Notes: a model not told the origin generated them from the sequence alone. 64,000 nt of DNA from Hermatobates lingyangjiaoensis (GCA_026182355.1 JAPFBL010000035.1:1817501-1881500), one strand, 5' to 3'. Counted from the first letter of the stretch, positions 38,369-42,753 are shown. Translations and numbers: made by a program.

Positions 38369-39972
38369 ACGTGACCTGTTGTGTCATCCCTCATCTTCTT
38401 TTTTAAAGCAATAATGTTCACGTAAATGGAGATAAACTATAAACGACCCTACCGAAAATAACATGTAATTGGCCATGTTGAAAATTGGCCAAAGGGTCAA
38501 TGTTCGACCTATGTGTGTTCTCTTGTTGGACTACCACTGTAACCTAACCTAACCTTTAATGATTCAATAATTGATAAACGTTTATGCAAATATGACCATA
38601 ATTTTATTATTGTTAGTAATGCAAAGGTTGTTCAGTGATAATTAAAAAATAATATACTATAAATCCCCTTCCTCAGTCGGTCGGTTTCGGATGTTACCAA
38701 TTTTTAAGAGTTGAACTCAGGAAGATGAGTATGACTTTGGAAAGTCCGAAACCAGCGAAGTGTGATAAGGGATTTCCCAAATAAGATGGCATATTCTTCT
38801 TTAATTGTCATATCACTTGATATTTTATGCATTGTAGTTTTTGTATTAAGATATTAGTATCGAAATTAATTCTTATAGATGTGATACGATAATTGTGTAA
38901 AACAGACGATTTAAGAAAATAAAACTTTATAAAAAAAATGATTTAAGTAATTCTATTGAGTTAAACTTATCTAGTAATAATATTGAAAAAAAGTTAACTT
39001 AAAATGAATTTAATTTAGAAAATATTATTCCAAAATTATTTTGAGAATATCTACATAAACAAGTTTTGTTAACAAAAAAGAGAAAAATGAAAACAAAACA
39101 AATGAGTAGCTAATTTATGGTTATTGGCCCATGATATGAGGGTGGCCGTAAAAAAAGCCGTGGCAATACCTGCTGATTTTTAATGAAGTTTAACAACATT
39201 CTAAGATGTTGCAAAAATATTAATTACAGACAATTATATTTATTTATACATTAATTAAATCATCATTTTTTATAGAATGGATTTTTCGTAAAGGATATTT
39301 GTATACAAACAGGAAATTGTTTTACTACTAAGAATATTGTTTTCCACTCTTGTTTCGTCAGTGTGTGCTGGAAGTGAAAAGGGTTCTTTACATCATTTTA
39401 CCTAGTGGCTAGTCGTGTTGCAGGGTCTATTACAGGCATGGGCAGCCTTTTGTCAACTGGAGCCGAATTATATCATTTCCAATAACCACGAGCCGCATGA
39501 TAATTTCTGAGGTATGCCGATGCATATAGTTAATATGTATAATGTATATATATATAATAAATTCAAAACGAAGGAAACACACAGAGACACAGACATAACT
39601 CACATCGATATTTCGACCATCGTCGTCATCAGGAGGTGTGAAGAGCGAAGAGTCCCGCAGGAAGGCAGGGCGGTGACGTCTTTCTGTGTGTTTCCTTCGT
39701 TTTGAATTTATTTTATTTAAAAATGTTTGCTGGACCGTTTTTTTTAATTGTATATATATATATATATATATTATATATGATCAAACCACAATAAGAAATG
39801 GGAAAACAAGACTAAGATCTTTCAACCGTAACAAGCGGTCTTTGTCAGAGTCAAAAAACCCAACTGACGAAGACCGCTTGTTACAGTTGAAAGATCTTAG
39901 TCTTGTTTTCCCATTTCTTATTGTGGTTTGATCATTGATTGTTATTTCAGGTGTTTATGTGAAATCTTTATG

Positions 39973-40004
<32 letters not shown>

Positions 40005-40997
40005 CAATATAGAAATACATACTGTGTGCACTATAATAAAGTGTCAATGATTAACTTTCCATTTTTCTTACAATGCAAATTATTATTCACCTCATTATTT
40101 CATTATGGCAAACAATTATAACAACACAATCTCAAAAGGATTAGTTCCTCATATAACAAAAAAAAAACTAAAACATTTATTGCTATAGAGCTCTTTCTCT
40201 CTAATGTAGTATCATCCTTCCAAAAGTCTCGGTGAGATTTTGTTAGTAAGAAAAAAGCAAAAGAATTTTTAATGTTAAGATAGAATTCCAGATAATCTCC
40301 GAGGGCCGCACAAAACAGGTGCTGGGGCCGCAGGTTACCCATGCCTCGTCTATTGTATATTTAGAATCATAAAATTTGTTTTACTCTAGTTAATTAGAGT
40401 TTAAATATTTAAAATAATTAAAAAAAAATTTTAAGTTCACACTTGGCACTCAACCAGGAAAGTGGAAAACTAAGGAGAAATTGTTCAGTAGAAAAGCTAA
40501 TTACAAAATTTAATGAAGATATGTTAAAACTAATTGACGTTTTAATAAAAATCAGAGAAACATACATATACAGCAAAAGACCCGGCCCTGCCTTCCCAGC
40601 CTTTTGCTCCCTTTCTTCTTTAACTTTTCACCCTTTGAAATACTTCTCTTGTTTTTCTCTCTTTTCAACACCACACCAGATATTCTGCTTCACTCGTTTC
40701 AGTATCAGTGAAACTATGAAGACTACTTGTTTTGGTTGAAAGATCTTAGTCATTTTTCTGATTTTCCTACTGTAGTTTATTTGTTGATATGCATACAGAT
40801 ATATACCTTTCTAACTAAATTTATTAAAATCATGGTAGTTACTTTTGAGGAATGATATCAGAAGTGTTATTAAACATATTATTTTACCTCAAACAAGGCA
40901 TCATCATCCATAGGTCGAACGCGGACTACTTGGTAGTTCCAATATTTGACCTTGGGTTCTTTCTTGACGTTGTCAGCTCTTCTGCTGGGCACTGGTT
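9733..40997 (-). CDS. M14A zinc metallocarboxypeptidase (procarboxypeptidase), nine visible exons, 5' end missing
   Basis: Predicted secreted exopeptidase that removes C-terminal residues from peptides. The joined exons are 40997-40888, 30961-30803, 25173-25068, 22024-21872, 19078-18916, 17051-16824, 12461-12310, 11262-11044 and 9914-9733. All have AG acceptors and GT donors in matching phase. Order of domains: activation propeptide (first three exons), then the catalytic domain. Bovine-numbered residues seen are His69-Glu72 (HGRE, 19062-19073), Arg127 (17042-17044), Cys138, Asn144-Arg145 (LNRN), Cys161, His196 (11210-11212), Tyr198, Tyr248 (11054-11056) and the catalytic Glu270 equivalent (9856-9858). 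Position 255 is Glu, which by family logic points to basic C-terminal residues (B-type). Without the acidic insert in the sixth visible exon the length is normal for the family. The signal-peptide exon was not found. The enzyme looks catalytically intact. Confidence 0.93.
10345..10385. repeat. Short palindromic repeat, copy 2
   Basis: Same 11-bp stem (AGAATAGAACA/TGTTCTATTCT), loop and GCTTTCC tail as at 9580-9620, here in the last intron of the carboxypeptidase gene. The sequence beyond the shared block differs, so the block itself is the repeated unit. Confidence 0.55.
11044..11262 (-). CDS. Carboxypeptidase exon with third zinc ligand (His196) and Tyr248
   Basis: It follows acceptor TTGTATTTCAG and ends at donor CAG|GTATAC. 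It encodes ANFIMNHRDQIKAYLTLHSY, where the His of LHSY is the third zinc ligand and its Tyr is Tyr198. Then come PWGY, a helical region, and APVLLYPQS, whose Tyr matches the mobile Tyr248 that caps the active site. The phase is 2-in, 1-out, and it joins the exon on each side without frame loss. Confidence 0.93.
11395..11520. repeat. Degenerate inverted-pair PLE-like repeat (group C)
   Basis: GGTTCAACCATCATCTGGAG (11399 onward) and the later CCTATTTCCTCTCTCCTGAT are worn, inverted versions of the group C sequence seen intact at 11.9-12.2 kb. The arms no longer pair perfectly and the hammerhead core is damaged. Confidence 0.4.
11587..11795 (+). repeat. Single, rearranged copy of foldback family A
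   Basis: It contains GACCGCTTGTTATGATTGAA followed by AGATCTTAG and the family tail TTTGGTTTGATCATTGATTG. Upstream are repeated fragments of the central TTTTTGACTCTGA segment. The pairing arm is missing or scrambled, so this copy does not form the long hairpin. Confidence 0.6.
11813..11850. repeat. (TA)n microsatellite
   Basis: Uninterrupted TA repeat ending at the left side of a group C foldback. The right side of that foldback is also bordered by (TA)n, at about 12161-12192. Confidence 0.85.
11893..12165. repeat. Foldback PLE-like element, group C, with hammerhead-like cores
   Basis: Two inverted arms (about 11893-12012 and 12016-12165) meet at GGTTGGAGACGG. They carry, head to head, CTCTCCTGAAGACGGTTCAA followed by ACCGAAAATTAGAGACTG. 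The arrangement resembles a hammerhead: a TCTC/GAGA stem I, a CTGAWGA-like core, a GGTT/AACC stem II and GAAA. The CTGAAGA here departs from consensus, whereas the copy at 23.2 kb has CTGATGA but a damaged GAAA. (TA)n tracts lie at both borders. Confidence 0.6.
12310..12461 (-). CDS. Carboxypeptidase exon with GVDLNRNFDFHW signature
   Basis: It starts after acceptor GTATACAG and ends at donor ATAG|GTAAGT. It encodes IFWDLGRSCRGVDLNRNF, then DFHWGEGGSSDNPCHPNYAG and PKAFSEPESRAI. Asn144 and Arg145 (LNRN) bind the substrate carboxylate. The two Cys match the Cys138-Cys161 disulfide of the family. Upstream it must be joined to the acidic exon at 16824-17051. Joining it directly to 18916 also stays in frame but would lose Arg127. 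Confidence 0.92.
12590..12655 (+). repeat. Degenerate half copy of foldback group B
   Basis: AATGAAGAACACTGTGTGTT followed by CGAAACGC matches the hammerhead arm of the group B foldback at 19.8-20.0 kb with several changes. The partner arm is absent. Confidence 0.45.
12656..13889. other. Intron DNA, nothing assigned
   Basis: AT-rich intron apart from a GC-richer patch at about 13390-13490 with no open frame of note. I see no exon-like or element-like structure. Confidence 0.4.
13890..14400 (+). other. GC-rich patch, probably transposon-derived
   Basis: It begins with a C tract and CACCTTGTCGTGGTG (a short hairpin) followed by a G tract, and continues GC-rich to about 14395. The composition contrasts sharply with the surrounding intron. 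The style resembles the 5' untranslated region of a non-LTR retrotransposon, but I cannot name the family. The open frame at 14148-14369 has no motif I recognise and is probably fortuitous. Confidence 0.4.
15943..16597. repeat. 56-bp minisatellite array, about 11 units
   Basis: Unit length is 56 bp in most of the array, built around GTATTGTATGATATGTGTCT followed by TGTAGTGTGGCATGGGTAGA. Some units are shortened or lengthened, with a variant TGTAGCATGTGTGTATTG segment. The minus strand has no stop codon in any frame of the unit, which creates long but meaningless open frames. It lies in the intron just downstream of the acidic carboxypeptidase exon. Confidence 0.9.
16824..17051 (-). CDS. Carboxypeptidase exon: LWRKNRS strand plus extreme acidic insert
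   Basis: Acceptor TGTCAACAG|A completes the Arg codon split from the previous exon, giving HDRLWRKNRS. This is the family's conserved substrate-binding strand, with Arg127 at 17042-17044. Directly after it comes a low-complexity segment holding 39 Asp/Glu in 56 residues, with scattered Tyr, Ser and Lys, then a short basic tail (KQKTSTRKPK). The exon leaves at donor CCAAA|GTCAGT, in phase with IFWDLGRSC of the next exon. In bovine carboxypeptidase this loop is only a few residues long, between Arg130 and Cys138. The insert accounts for nearly all the extra length of the protein. The exon is 228 nt, a multiple of three. I infer a surface loop near the active-site mouth; its role is unknown. Confidence 0.88.
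17052..18761. other. Intron DNA with an imperfect duplication
   Basis: AT-rich intron. Between about 17640 and 17850 a segment containing ATTTGCCAAT and a GGTTATAAAGAAA-like end occurs twice in diverged form. A GC-richer patch at 18040-18200 has no motif I recognise. No exon is supported. Confidence 0.4.
18762..18866 (-). repeat. Half copy of foldback family A
   Basis: Read on the minus strand it gives TTTTTGACTCTGACGAAAAT, then ACTTGTTACGGTTGAAAGAT and the tail TTGTGGTTTGATCATTGATTG-type sequence. One core position is altered (GACGAAAAT for GACGAAGAC). No pairing arm is present, so this is a single arm. It sits about 50 nt from the next exon. Confidence 0.65.
18916..19078 (-). CDS. Carboxypeptidase exon with HGRE zinc motif
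   Basis: It joins the split Gly codon, then encodes MHGREWITPS, where His and Glu are the first two zinc ligands (19071-19073 and 19062-19064) and the Arg is the Arg71 equivalent. Then come VASYILRQIVENY, a helix, and WYVLPVANPDGYEYTHSHDR. It leaves at donor ACAG|GTGAGC with two bases of an Arg codon, completed by the acidic exon. The acceptor (TTGTTAAG) has a weak pyrimidine tract but is the only one that fits frame and homology. Confidence 0.93.
19766..20035. repeat. Foldback PLE-like element, group B
   Basis: Inverted arms of about 120 bp (19766-19900 and 19910-20035). Each arm begins at the outside with a GATAAACAAACAAAA-type end and TCCACACAAATGAAG. Each carries a hammerhead-like core next to TTTTATTCAACGCG. 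The spacer is AT-rich. The two arms have diverged by several bases and small indels, so this insertion is older than the family A and D foldbacks. Confidence 0.75.
19805..19850 (-). ncRNA. Hammerhead-ribozyme-like motif, group B
   Basis: On the minus strand: TTC, core CTGATGA, stem II GAACAC/GAGTTC around AAA, then GAAAC and GCGTT GAA. Stem I is TTC/GAA. Stem III is only the palindrome ACGCGT (A-T and C-G pairs with a two-base loop), followed by T as the cleavage-site base. Known PLE hammerheads have similarly tiny stem III helices, thought to favour dimeric action. One stem II mismatch is present in this arm; the plus-strand arm has GTGTTC but loses the third A of GAAA. Confidence 0.6.
20036..21871. 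other. Intron DNA, nothing assigned
   Basis: AT-rich intron. Overlapping open stretches at 20833-21090 (minus) and 20914-21120 (plus) have no recognisable domain. No element ends were identified. Confidence 0.4.
21872..22024 (-). CDS. Carboxypeptidase exon, start of catalytic domain
   Basis: After acceptor GTTTCAACAG it encodes DIEDYMDYLVTAAPHLVEII, then KIGRTHEGRPLKVVKVSS, then GGDSDKPAIWIDA, and exits at GCAG|GTATTC. This is the family's first alpha-beta unit. GRTHEGRPL and PAIWIDAG are typical M14A landmarks leading into the HGRE motif on the next exon. Confidence 0.93.
22604..22805. repeat. Foldback PLE-like element, group G
   Basis: Arms of about 80 bp (about 22604-22685 and 22725-22805) pair outward from an AT-rich centre. 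Shared pieces include AACCACAATGGAAAAA-type ends, TCTGAGGCCTTTCAATGTAT and CATCAGAGAG. The outer CCACAATGG resembles the family A edge, suggesting a related lineage. Confidence 0.6.
22733..22767 (+). ncRNA. Hammerhead-ribozyme-like motif, group G
   Basis: GCTCT (22733-22737) pairs with AGAGC (22763-22767) as stem I. CTGATGA follows at 22738-22744. GAA then leads into AGGTCT, whose ends form a two-pair stem III, and C is the cleavage-site base. Stem II is very weak (CATACATT), so the RNA may be inactive. Confidence 0.45.
22866..23050. repeat. Foldback PLE-like element, family A
   Basis: Head-to-head arms share TGATCAAACCACAATAAGAA, GGGAAAACAAGACTAAGATC and TTTCAACCGTAACAAGCGGT, meeting around 22950 at AAAAACCCAACAACCCAA. 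A (TA)n tract borders the left side and ATATATATA lies just past the right side. Family A recurs as a pair at 29.4, 39.8 and 62.1 kb and as single arms at five or more other places. Confidence 0.85.
22957..22999 (+). ncRNA. Hammerhead-ribozyme-like motif, family A
   Basis: ACT, core CTGACGA (22961-22967), stem II ACCG/CGGT with loop CTTGTTA, GAA, stem III AGATCT (A-T and G-C pairs, two-base loop), cleavage-site T, then AGT closing stem I (GACT/AGTC in full-length copies). The inverted arm at 22898-22940 carries the same elements on the minus strand. The core has C for T at the fifth base of CTGATGA. Confidence 0.6.
23095..23262 (+). repeat. Single arm of group C PLE-like repeat
   Basis: It contains AAGTGCGCTTGGTGTCCCTA, CTCTCCTGATGACAGTTCAA and ACATTAGAGACTGTAAGTGT, continuing to TCTATTTCTATATTGAACTA. 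Unlike the copy at 12 kb it has the canonical CTGATGA, but CAAAC replaces CGAAA. TA-rich sequence borders it. Confidence 0.6.
23730..24110. repeat. Degenerate tandem repeat (TAACTATGATTAATCACAAA-like)
   Basis: Irregular reiteration of AACTATGATTAATCA with spacers of varying length. The unit is roughly 20-30 bp. It is strongly diverged and has no coding potential. Confidence 0.55.
24430..24515. repeat. Short inverted pair, group F-like
   Basis: TAATACCGGTCTAGACC near 24440 and GAGTCCAAAACCAGTATAGG near 24490 are imperfect inverted relatives. Between them lie CATCTTCAT and GAAGATG. The pattern GAAGATG...GTCCRAAACC recurs at 6.75 kb and 38.7 kb. Probably a short worn PLE-type foldback. Confidence 0.4.
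25068..25173 (-). CDS. Carboxypeptidase exon, propeptide/catalytic-domain junction
   Basis: After acceptor TTTATTTCAG it encodes MDSKKQNPKMSKKQRKDLLG, then TKGHPLTWSRYHTYS. The LTWSRYHTYSD string, completed by the next exon, is the usual beginning of the mature M14A enzyme. The preceding basic, flexible segment (KKQRK) is the likely region of activation cleavage by a trypsin-like protease; the exact site is not determinable. The ATG at the exon start is not a translation start, since frame continues from the upstream exon. Confidence 0.9.
26350..26490 (+). repeat. 3' fragment of the tRNA-derived SINE
   Basis: It contains GATGCCAGGTACTCGCTAAA, GTAAGGCAAAATTTAG and TGTAGAATCAACCA, which match the body of the full SINE at 53306-53624. 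The tRNA-like head is missing and the copy is diverged. Confidence 0.65.
27303..27413. repeat. Tandem duplication, about 55 bp
   Basis: AACCAGGAGTTATAAACACA through AAGATTACTATTATACCTGA occurs twice in direct orientation, the second copy lacking a few bases (AAATTTGT). A recent local duplication within the intron. Confidence 0.75.
28335..29240 (-). pseudogene. Helitron (PIF1-type helicase) fragment, degraded
   Basis: On the minus strand, conceptual pieces include GGALILLAGDFRQTLPDG (about 29040-29090), the Walker B/motif III region of PIF1-like helicases. Downstream are NMRIQLQD, HYIILPENF, LPGMLPHILSLKMGSFIIIL and RNINPPRLCNKTRL, the order seen at the C-terminal end of Helitron RepHel proteins. 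The last 126 codons (28340-28720) are open; upstream parts contain stops and shifts. No Rep domain or Helitron termini were recognised. It lies in the second visible intron of the carboxypeptidase gene. Confidence 0.85.
29434..29640. repeat. Foldback PLE-like element, family A
   Basis: Inverted arms (about 29434-29515 and 29529-29612) with the family A sequence ATCAAACCACATTATGAAAT and its counterpart. The plus-strand arm has an intact CTGACGA (from 29532), ACCG/CGGT stem II and GAAAGATCTTAGTC. The centre differs from other copies (TTCTGACGAAAATTTCTTTG). Confidence 0.85.
30803..30961 (-). CDS. Carboxypeptidase propeptide exon
   Basis: Fifty-three codons in phase 0 between acceptor TGTACCTAG and donor GGAG|GTATGC. 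It encodes VESLEDEPGLEFFKSPVKNR, then TTDILVPPEMTSTVREHLAE and KDIEFTVLSHNVE. The pattern (leader helix, strand with DILVPP, helix, strand with VLSHNV) fits the M14 activation domain, which keeps the enzyme inactive and aids folding. Confidence 0.92.
31200..31276 (-). repeat. Partial arm of foldback family A
   Basis: AGAAATGAAGAAATCGGACT, AAATCTTTCAGCCAAAATAA and GGTCTTCGTCAGAGTC match the minus-strand family A arm with substitutions, including in the ACCG stem. Confidence 0.5.
32615..32712 (+). pseudogene. PLE ORF N-terminal fragment cut off by (TA)n
   Basis: Plus-strand conceptual FRKLETFTRKRTTIKIGIIF is clearly related to VRKFEKLIRKCVKIEMGIGF at 38.2 kb, where it precedes the PLE FNRTCINEGLLPKYTN segment. 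Here the frame runs straight into a (TA)n tract at 32711. Confidence 0.55.
32737..33119. repeat. Perfect-looking 184-bp inverted repeat, PLE family D
   Basis: Arms 32737-32920 and 32936-33119 appear identical and are separated by 15 bp. Each arm contains, reading outward from the centre, GTCGAAGGTTTTGTCCGGCT, a coding-like segment (PANIVVPLNNVNFIFLVKKF, resembling the linker between reverse transcriptase and endonuclease in PLEs), a hammerhead-like motif, and TGACCGAACCCCGATTAGAG at the edge. The right side continues with TCTATCAAACGGTCGATATA, shared with the tail of the PLE at 46-47.6 kb. (TA)n tracts lie on both sides. Identity of the arms implies recent formation, or an assembly or library foldback artefact. 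Confidence 0.85.
33018..33070 (+). ncRNA. Hammerhead-like motif, family D
   Basis: GCCTATGAAAAAGGTTTTAA is followed by ATAAAACCGAAACGTTGG and CAACGAGAG. Stem II is GGTTTT/AAAACC. GAA precedes a stem III of ACGTT/AACG type with a GGC loop. The expected CTGATGA is degraded to CCTATGAA, so activity is doubtful. The minus-strand arm carries the identical motif at about 32786-32838. Confidence 0.4.
33172..33300 (-). repeat. Single PLE-like arm, family E
   Basis: Minus strand: CTTCCTGATGACGAGGACAT then CGAAATATAGTAGTGAGTTT. It shares CTGATGACGA...CGAAATAT...GTGAGTTT with the family E copy at 39.6 kb. It begins beside (TA)n at 33147-33172 and ends near another (TA)n at 33310. Confidence 0.6.
33340..33800. 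repeat. Inverted pair of PLE ORF 5' segments between (TA)n tracts
   Basis: Arms about 33340-33545 (minus) and 33550-33800 (plus) encode the same PLE N-terminal segment. The plus arm reads MSLGQLIWLLTPAHRKVVRK, LEQTSLKVVNVEAAVYFNEI and CLREDLLPSYTN before entering (TA)n at 33796. The minus arm mirrors it up to (TA)n at 33346. The FNEICLREDLLPSYTN string parallels FNRTCINEGLLPKYTN at 38.3 kb. The central GTTTTGCCTTTCGTCTGGAA and its complement are near-perfect. Confidence 0.75.
33944..35675 (+). repeat. 1.7-kb dispersed repeat, copy 1
   Basis: It begins AAAAAATCTGGAGTGGCCTG and continues collinearly with 53982-55748 for about 1.7 kb, with scattered substitutions and small indels. Near both ends are versions of ACTTTACTATAAGTAAA in opposite sense. 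It includes an ACCC/CA-rich simple repeat near its right end. Small open stretches such as 35359-35556 are not conserved as protein. Identity is unknown; a non-autonomous DNA transposon is the simplest guess. Confidence 0.8.
35676..37498. other. Intron DNA, nothing assigned
   Basis: AT-rich. An overlapping pair of short open stretches at 35933-36177 has no recognisable domain. No exon or element ends were identified. Confidence 0.4.
37499..38017 (+). CDS. PLE GIY-YIG endonuclease domain (3' part of a Penelope-like ORF)
   Basis: The frame is open from about 37499 and reads IPEDRLQLRIYYTNF, NPQKKTPLQKTNVVYEFKCN and SKYVGSTTTTLSRRLTMHLA, ending at the TGA stop at 38015-38017. VVYEF and YVGS are the GIY and YIG strands, followed by the conserved Arg-containing TLSRRL. 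EAIFILEKEPTIN includes the acidic residue expected late in the domain. The FKCNLGNC cysteines match the pair that PLE endonucleases carry. The reverse transcriptase part is missing upstream, so this is a 5'-truncated copy. A ribozyme-like motif and the beginning of another PLE ORF follow directly. Confidence 0.85.
   Translation, partial: TIINIACLIPEDRLQLRIYYTNFAISRMVMNNNPQKKTPLQKTNVVYEFKCNLGNCESLHSKYVGSTTTTLSRRLTMHLASGGPKEHVAAVHGLRLTREMLNDNTVILKQEHDHIRLQILEAIFILEKEPTINSQASGFTRILKLYEGSQKTNQSMRGKEKTLGKPHLVTTC
38124..38176 (+). ncRNA. Hammerhead-like motif in PLE terminal repeat
   Basis: TTTCTTGATAATGGTCGACG is followed by AAGACCGAAACATGTCGATG and ATATACAAGAA. Stem I is TTCTT/AAGAA and stem II is GGTC/GACC, followed by GAAAC. 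The core TTGATAA departs from CTGATGA at two positions. Its position, about 105 nt after the GIY-YIG stop and before the next PLE start, is where PLE terminal-repeat ribozymes are known to lie. Confidence 0.55.
38177..38335 (+). pseudogene. PLE ORF N-terminal segment ending in (TA)n
   Basis: The frame gives NKNFGELIYLVPNLWKPEVR, KFEKLIRKCVKIEMGIGF and NRTCINEGLLPKYTN, then (TA)n from about 38330. With the preceding GIY-YIG end and ribozyme this is the typical 3'-end/terminal repeat/5'-start junction of tandem PLE copies. The new ORF is aborted at the (TA)n tract. Confidence 0.65.
38468..38557 (+). repeat. SINE tail fragment ending AACCTAACCTAACC
   Basis: CCAAAGGGTCAATGTTCGAC then CTATGTGTGTTCTCTTGTTG and CTGTAACCTAACCTAACC match the 3' end of the SINE at 53306-53624. 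The AACCT repeats are therefore a SINE tail. Confidence 0.7.
38690..38765. repeat. Short inverted pair, group F
   Basis: GGTCGGTTTCGGATG and GGAAAGTCCGAAACCAGCG are inverted relatives flanking GAAGATGAGTATGAC. In the plus-strand arm GACTTT/AAAGTC can form a stem followed by CGAAACC, reminiscent of a hammerhead stem II and GAAA. Confidence 0.45.
39551..39712 (-). repeat. PLE-like element, family E, with hammerhead-like motif
   Basis: The outer ends AATAAATTCAAAACGAAGGA and TCCTTCGTTTTGAATTTATT are inverted over about 30 bp. Between them, on the minus strand, is CACACCTCCTGATGACGACG then ATGGTCGAAATATCGATGTG: the CTGATGA core, a GAC/GTC stem II and GAAA. TATATATA abuts the left side. Confidence 0.65.
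39777..39965. repeat. Foldback PLE-like element, family A
   Basis: Inverted arms with ATGATCAAACCACAATAAGA at the left and TTATTGTGGTTTGATCATTG at the right. The plus-strand arm has CTGACGA from 39864, ACCG, then CAGT in place of CGGT in stem II, and GAAAGATCTTAGTC. Left border (TA)n 39749-39776; right border TA-rich at 39972-40003. Confidence 0.8.
40711..40790 (+). repeat. Worn single arm of foldback family A
   Basis: CTATGAAGACTACTTGTTTT, GGTTGAAAGATCTTAGTCAT and CTGTAGTTTATTTGTTGAT follow the family A order. The CTGACGA core and stem II have decayed while the GAAAGATCTTAGTC block is intact. Confidence 0.55.
40888..40997 (-). CDS. Carboxypeptidase first visible exon (start of propeptide)
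   Basis: After acceptor GTGTTGCAG it begins with two bases of a split codon (probably Glu), then PVPSRRADNVKKEPKVKYWN and YQVVRVRPMDDDALFE, ending at donor GAG|GTAAAA. WNYQVVRVRP is the first strand of the M14 activation domain. The SRRADNVKKEP stretch ahead of it would follow the signal peptide. The exon carrying the initiator Met and signal sequence is not identified. Confidence 0.88.
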
Positions 40998-42189
40998 CTG
41001 CAACACACCACATTTAAATTAGTCGAATCATTTATATTGCATCATTTATATAAAATATGGTTTTTTGGAAATTGAAAATTTTGTAAGTCTCTTATAAACA
41101 AGTGTTAATGAATGAGCAACACATTTCAAACACGTAGTGTTCTTCTTCACGTAAATCTTCACAAGTGTTAAGGTGACATGGTGACATCATCAAGTCTATT
41201 GGTTAAAGTATAGGGGGGGGGGGGGAGAAAATAAGCATAGCAAGAGTGCTGCAGGTAGACTGGTATTCCCTTAGACAACCTGGAGGACAGCTTATGACTG
41301 GGGAAGAAGGTGTCTGGCACATGCTGCAGACTGCCCGTCCATGGTACCTTCAGACACACTTACCGAACTGGACTTGTCCCAGTCCGCAAAACCGGTTTTA
41401 ACCTGAGACACTGGATTTAGTGAGTCTCAAACACACTTTTGATGGTCACAATACAAAAATTACTTACTGCTCTATACTCAGCCAAATCTGACAGTCATGA
41501 TTCAAGAAGAATAAAAGTTATTGTTACTGAAGATAAAATGATTTTTATAATAGTAAAATGCGTGTGATGATATGTAGAATATCATTCATAGAACATTAAA
41601 AGAAACAAAATTATTTATTTTAACAAATTTATTTTAAAAAAGAAAGAATATTTCGAAAAGAGTTGTTTAAAAGTAATGTATTATTTTACTGCTAAAGTGA
41701 CCTTTTGAGTCACTCAGAAATTATAACAATAGGTGTTAAAATTAATTCGCTGAAGATGATTGACAGGTATAATTTTAGTTGTTGTTTCTTGTTATTAAAG
41801 CACGGAAACAGATTCCTATATGGCCTAAGCTTTTGATATAGTATTCTTATCATGATGCAAGATATATACCCAATACGAGTATGTATAGTTAGCAAAATCA
41901 AAATAATTTAAAAGTAAACAAAATCATTTAGTTTATCATATAAATAAATAAAACATCCATTCATGTTTTATACAGAATGAAATATATTTCAAGCAAACAA
42001 AACTTGTATATTGAAATATTACATTTATTTACTTAACATAAAATAACGTTAATGAAAGGAATGTGTGTTTATAATATTACCTCCGAACATTCGTATTTTA
42101 TCTGACATTGTGTTCAAGTTTGTTTCTAAAATTATTCATTTTTTACCTCTAATATAGTAGTTTATTATATATTTGTTCCATTTATTTAT
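40998..42189. other. No gene; includes a GC-rich patch of probable transposon origin
   Basis: At 41160-41410, GC-rich sequence including a run of more than ten G contrasts with its surroundings. It has no domain I recognise and looks transposon-derived. A good donor site (TTCG|GTAAGT on the minus strand at 41363) and an acceptor-like CTCAG at 41403 frame a 39-nt segment, but it contains an in-frame stop for the carboxypeptidase. The rest is AT-rich. Confidence 0.45.
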
Positions 42190-42625
42190 AATACATTTTC
42201 ACTATTATCATCGGTGAGCACACAAGCGACTGGCCACCCTGAATCAATGGCTTTACTTTATTACCATTGTATATATTATTCAAATTTTAAATTCAAAATT
42301 TTTTTTCATTTATTTTTAATATATTTGTGCTACTGTCATCGGCAAGCAGGCAACTAGTGGGCTACCCTGGCTCCATACTTTTAGTTTATTACCAGTGTTT
42401 GTATTTCACAAATACTAAATTAAAAAACAAATTGTTACGTTTATATATAATACATTTGCACTACTGTCATCGGCAAGCATGCAACACACTTGCTATTCTG
42501 GCTCCGATTTTGGGAATATAGTGATAATTTTCTTTTATTTAACATTATTCAGGTAATAAATAAAATATATTTAATTTGATGTCCATATCTCCACGGAAAA
42601 TGGGTGATCAAACAAACAAACTCAC
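42190..42625 (+). repeat. Three-unit repeat with retrotransposon-like 3' tail, locus 1 (empty site)
   Basis: About 125-bp units share CATCGG(C/T)(A/G)AGCA, a CACCCTGG/TACCCTGGCTCC block and TTTATTACCA(T/G)TGT. The last unit runs into TCTCCACGGAAAATGGGTGA, CAAACAAACTCACGAA and TATAGAGATA, which resembles the end of an RTE-type LINE or a SINE depending on one; that family assignment is a guess. The collinear locus at 61.9-62.7 kb has a foldback insertion at the point corresponding to CCATTG, about 42265-42270 here. Confidence 0.65.
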
Positions 42626-42717
42626 GAACTTTATGTATAGAGATAAGTAAAGTGTAGTGATCATCATGAATAAATATACCTCGAGATTTTTATGAATATG
42701 TTTTGAGGTTCCCAAAG

Positions 42718-42753
42718 TGTGTGTGTGTGTGTGTGTCTTTGTTTGTTTGTTTG
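42718..42753. repeat. (GT)n and (TTTG)n simple repeat
   Basis: GT dinucleotide run followed by TTTG-type reiteration. Confidence 0.8.

Larger units (their letters stand above)
39433..40347. mobile_element. hAT-like non-autonomous transposon with 8-bp target duplication
   Basis: The left end CAGGCATGGGCAGCC starts at 39433. The right end GGTTACCCATGCCTC ends at 40347, giving inverted ends CAGGCATGGGYARCC with the final G mutated. Flanks are GTCTATTA (39425-39432) and GTCTATTG (40348-40355), an 8-bp duplication with one change, as expected for hAT. No transposase is recognisable. Two PLE-like insertions (39551-39712 and 39777-39965) make up much of its length, so the element is older than those. 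Confidence 0.8.

Noticed and set aside
38537..38557. AACCTAACCTAACC as interstitial telomeric repeat
   Set aside because: The preceding 70 bp match the 3' end of the SINE at 53306-53624, whose own tail is AACCTAACCT. A SINE tail explains it without a telomere event.
41364..41402. 39-nt candidate upstream exon of the carboxypeptidase between CTCAG and TTCG|GTAAGT
   Set aside because: The donor and final phase would fit the exon at 40997, but that reading frame has a TAA near its start and no Met or signal peptide. The surrounding GC-rich patch looks transposon-derived.
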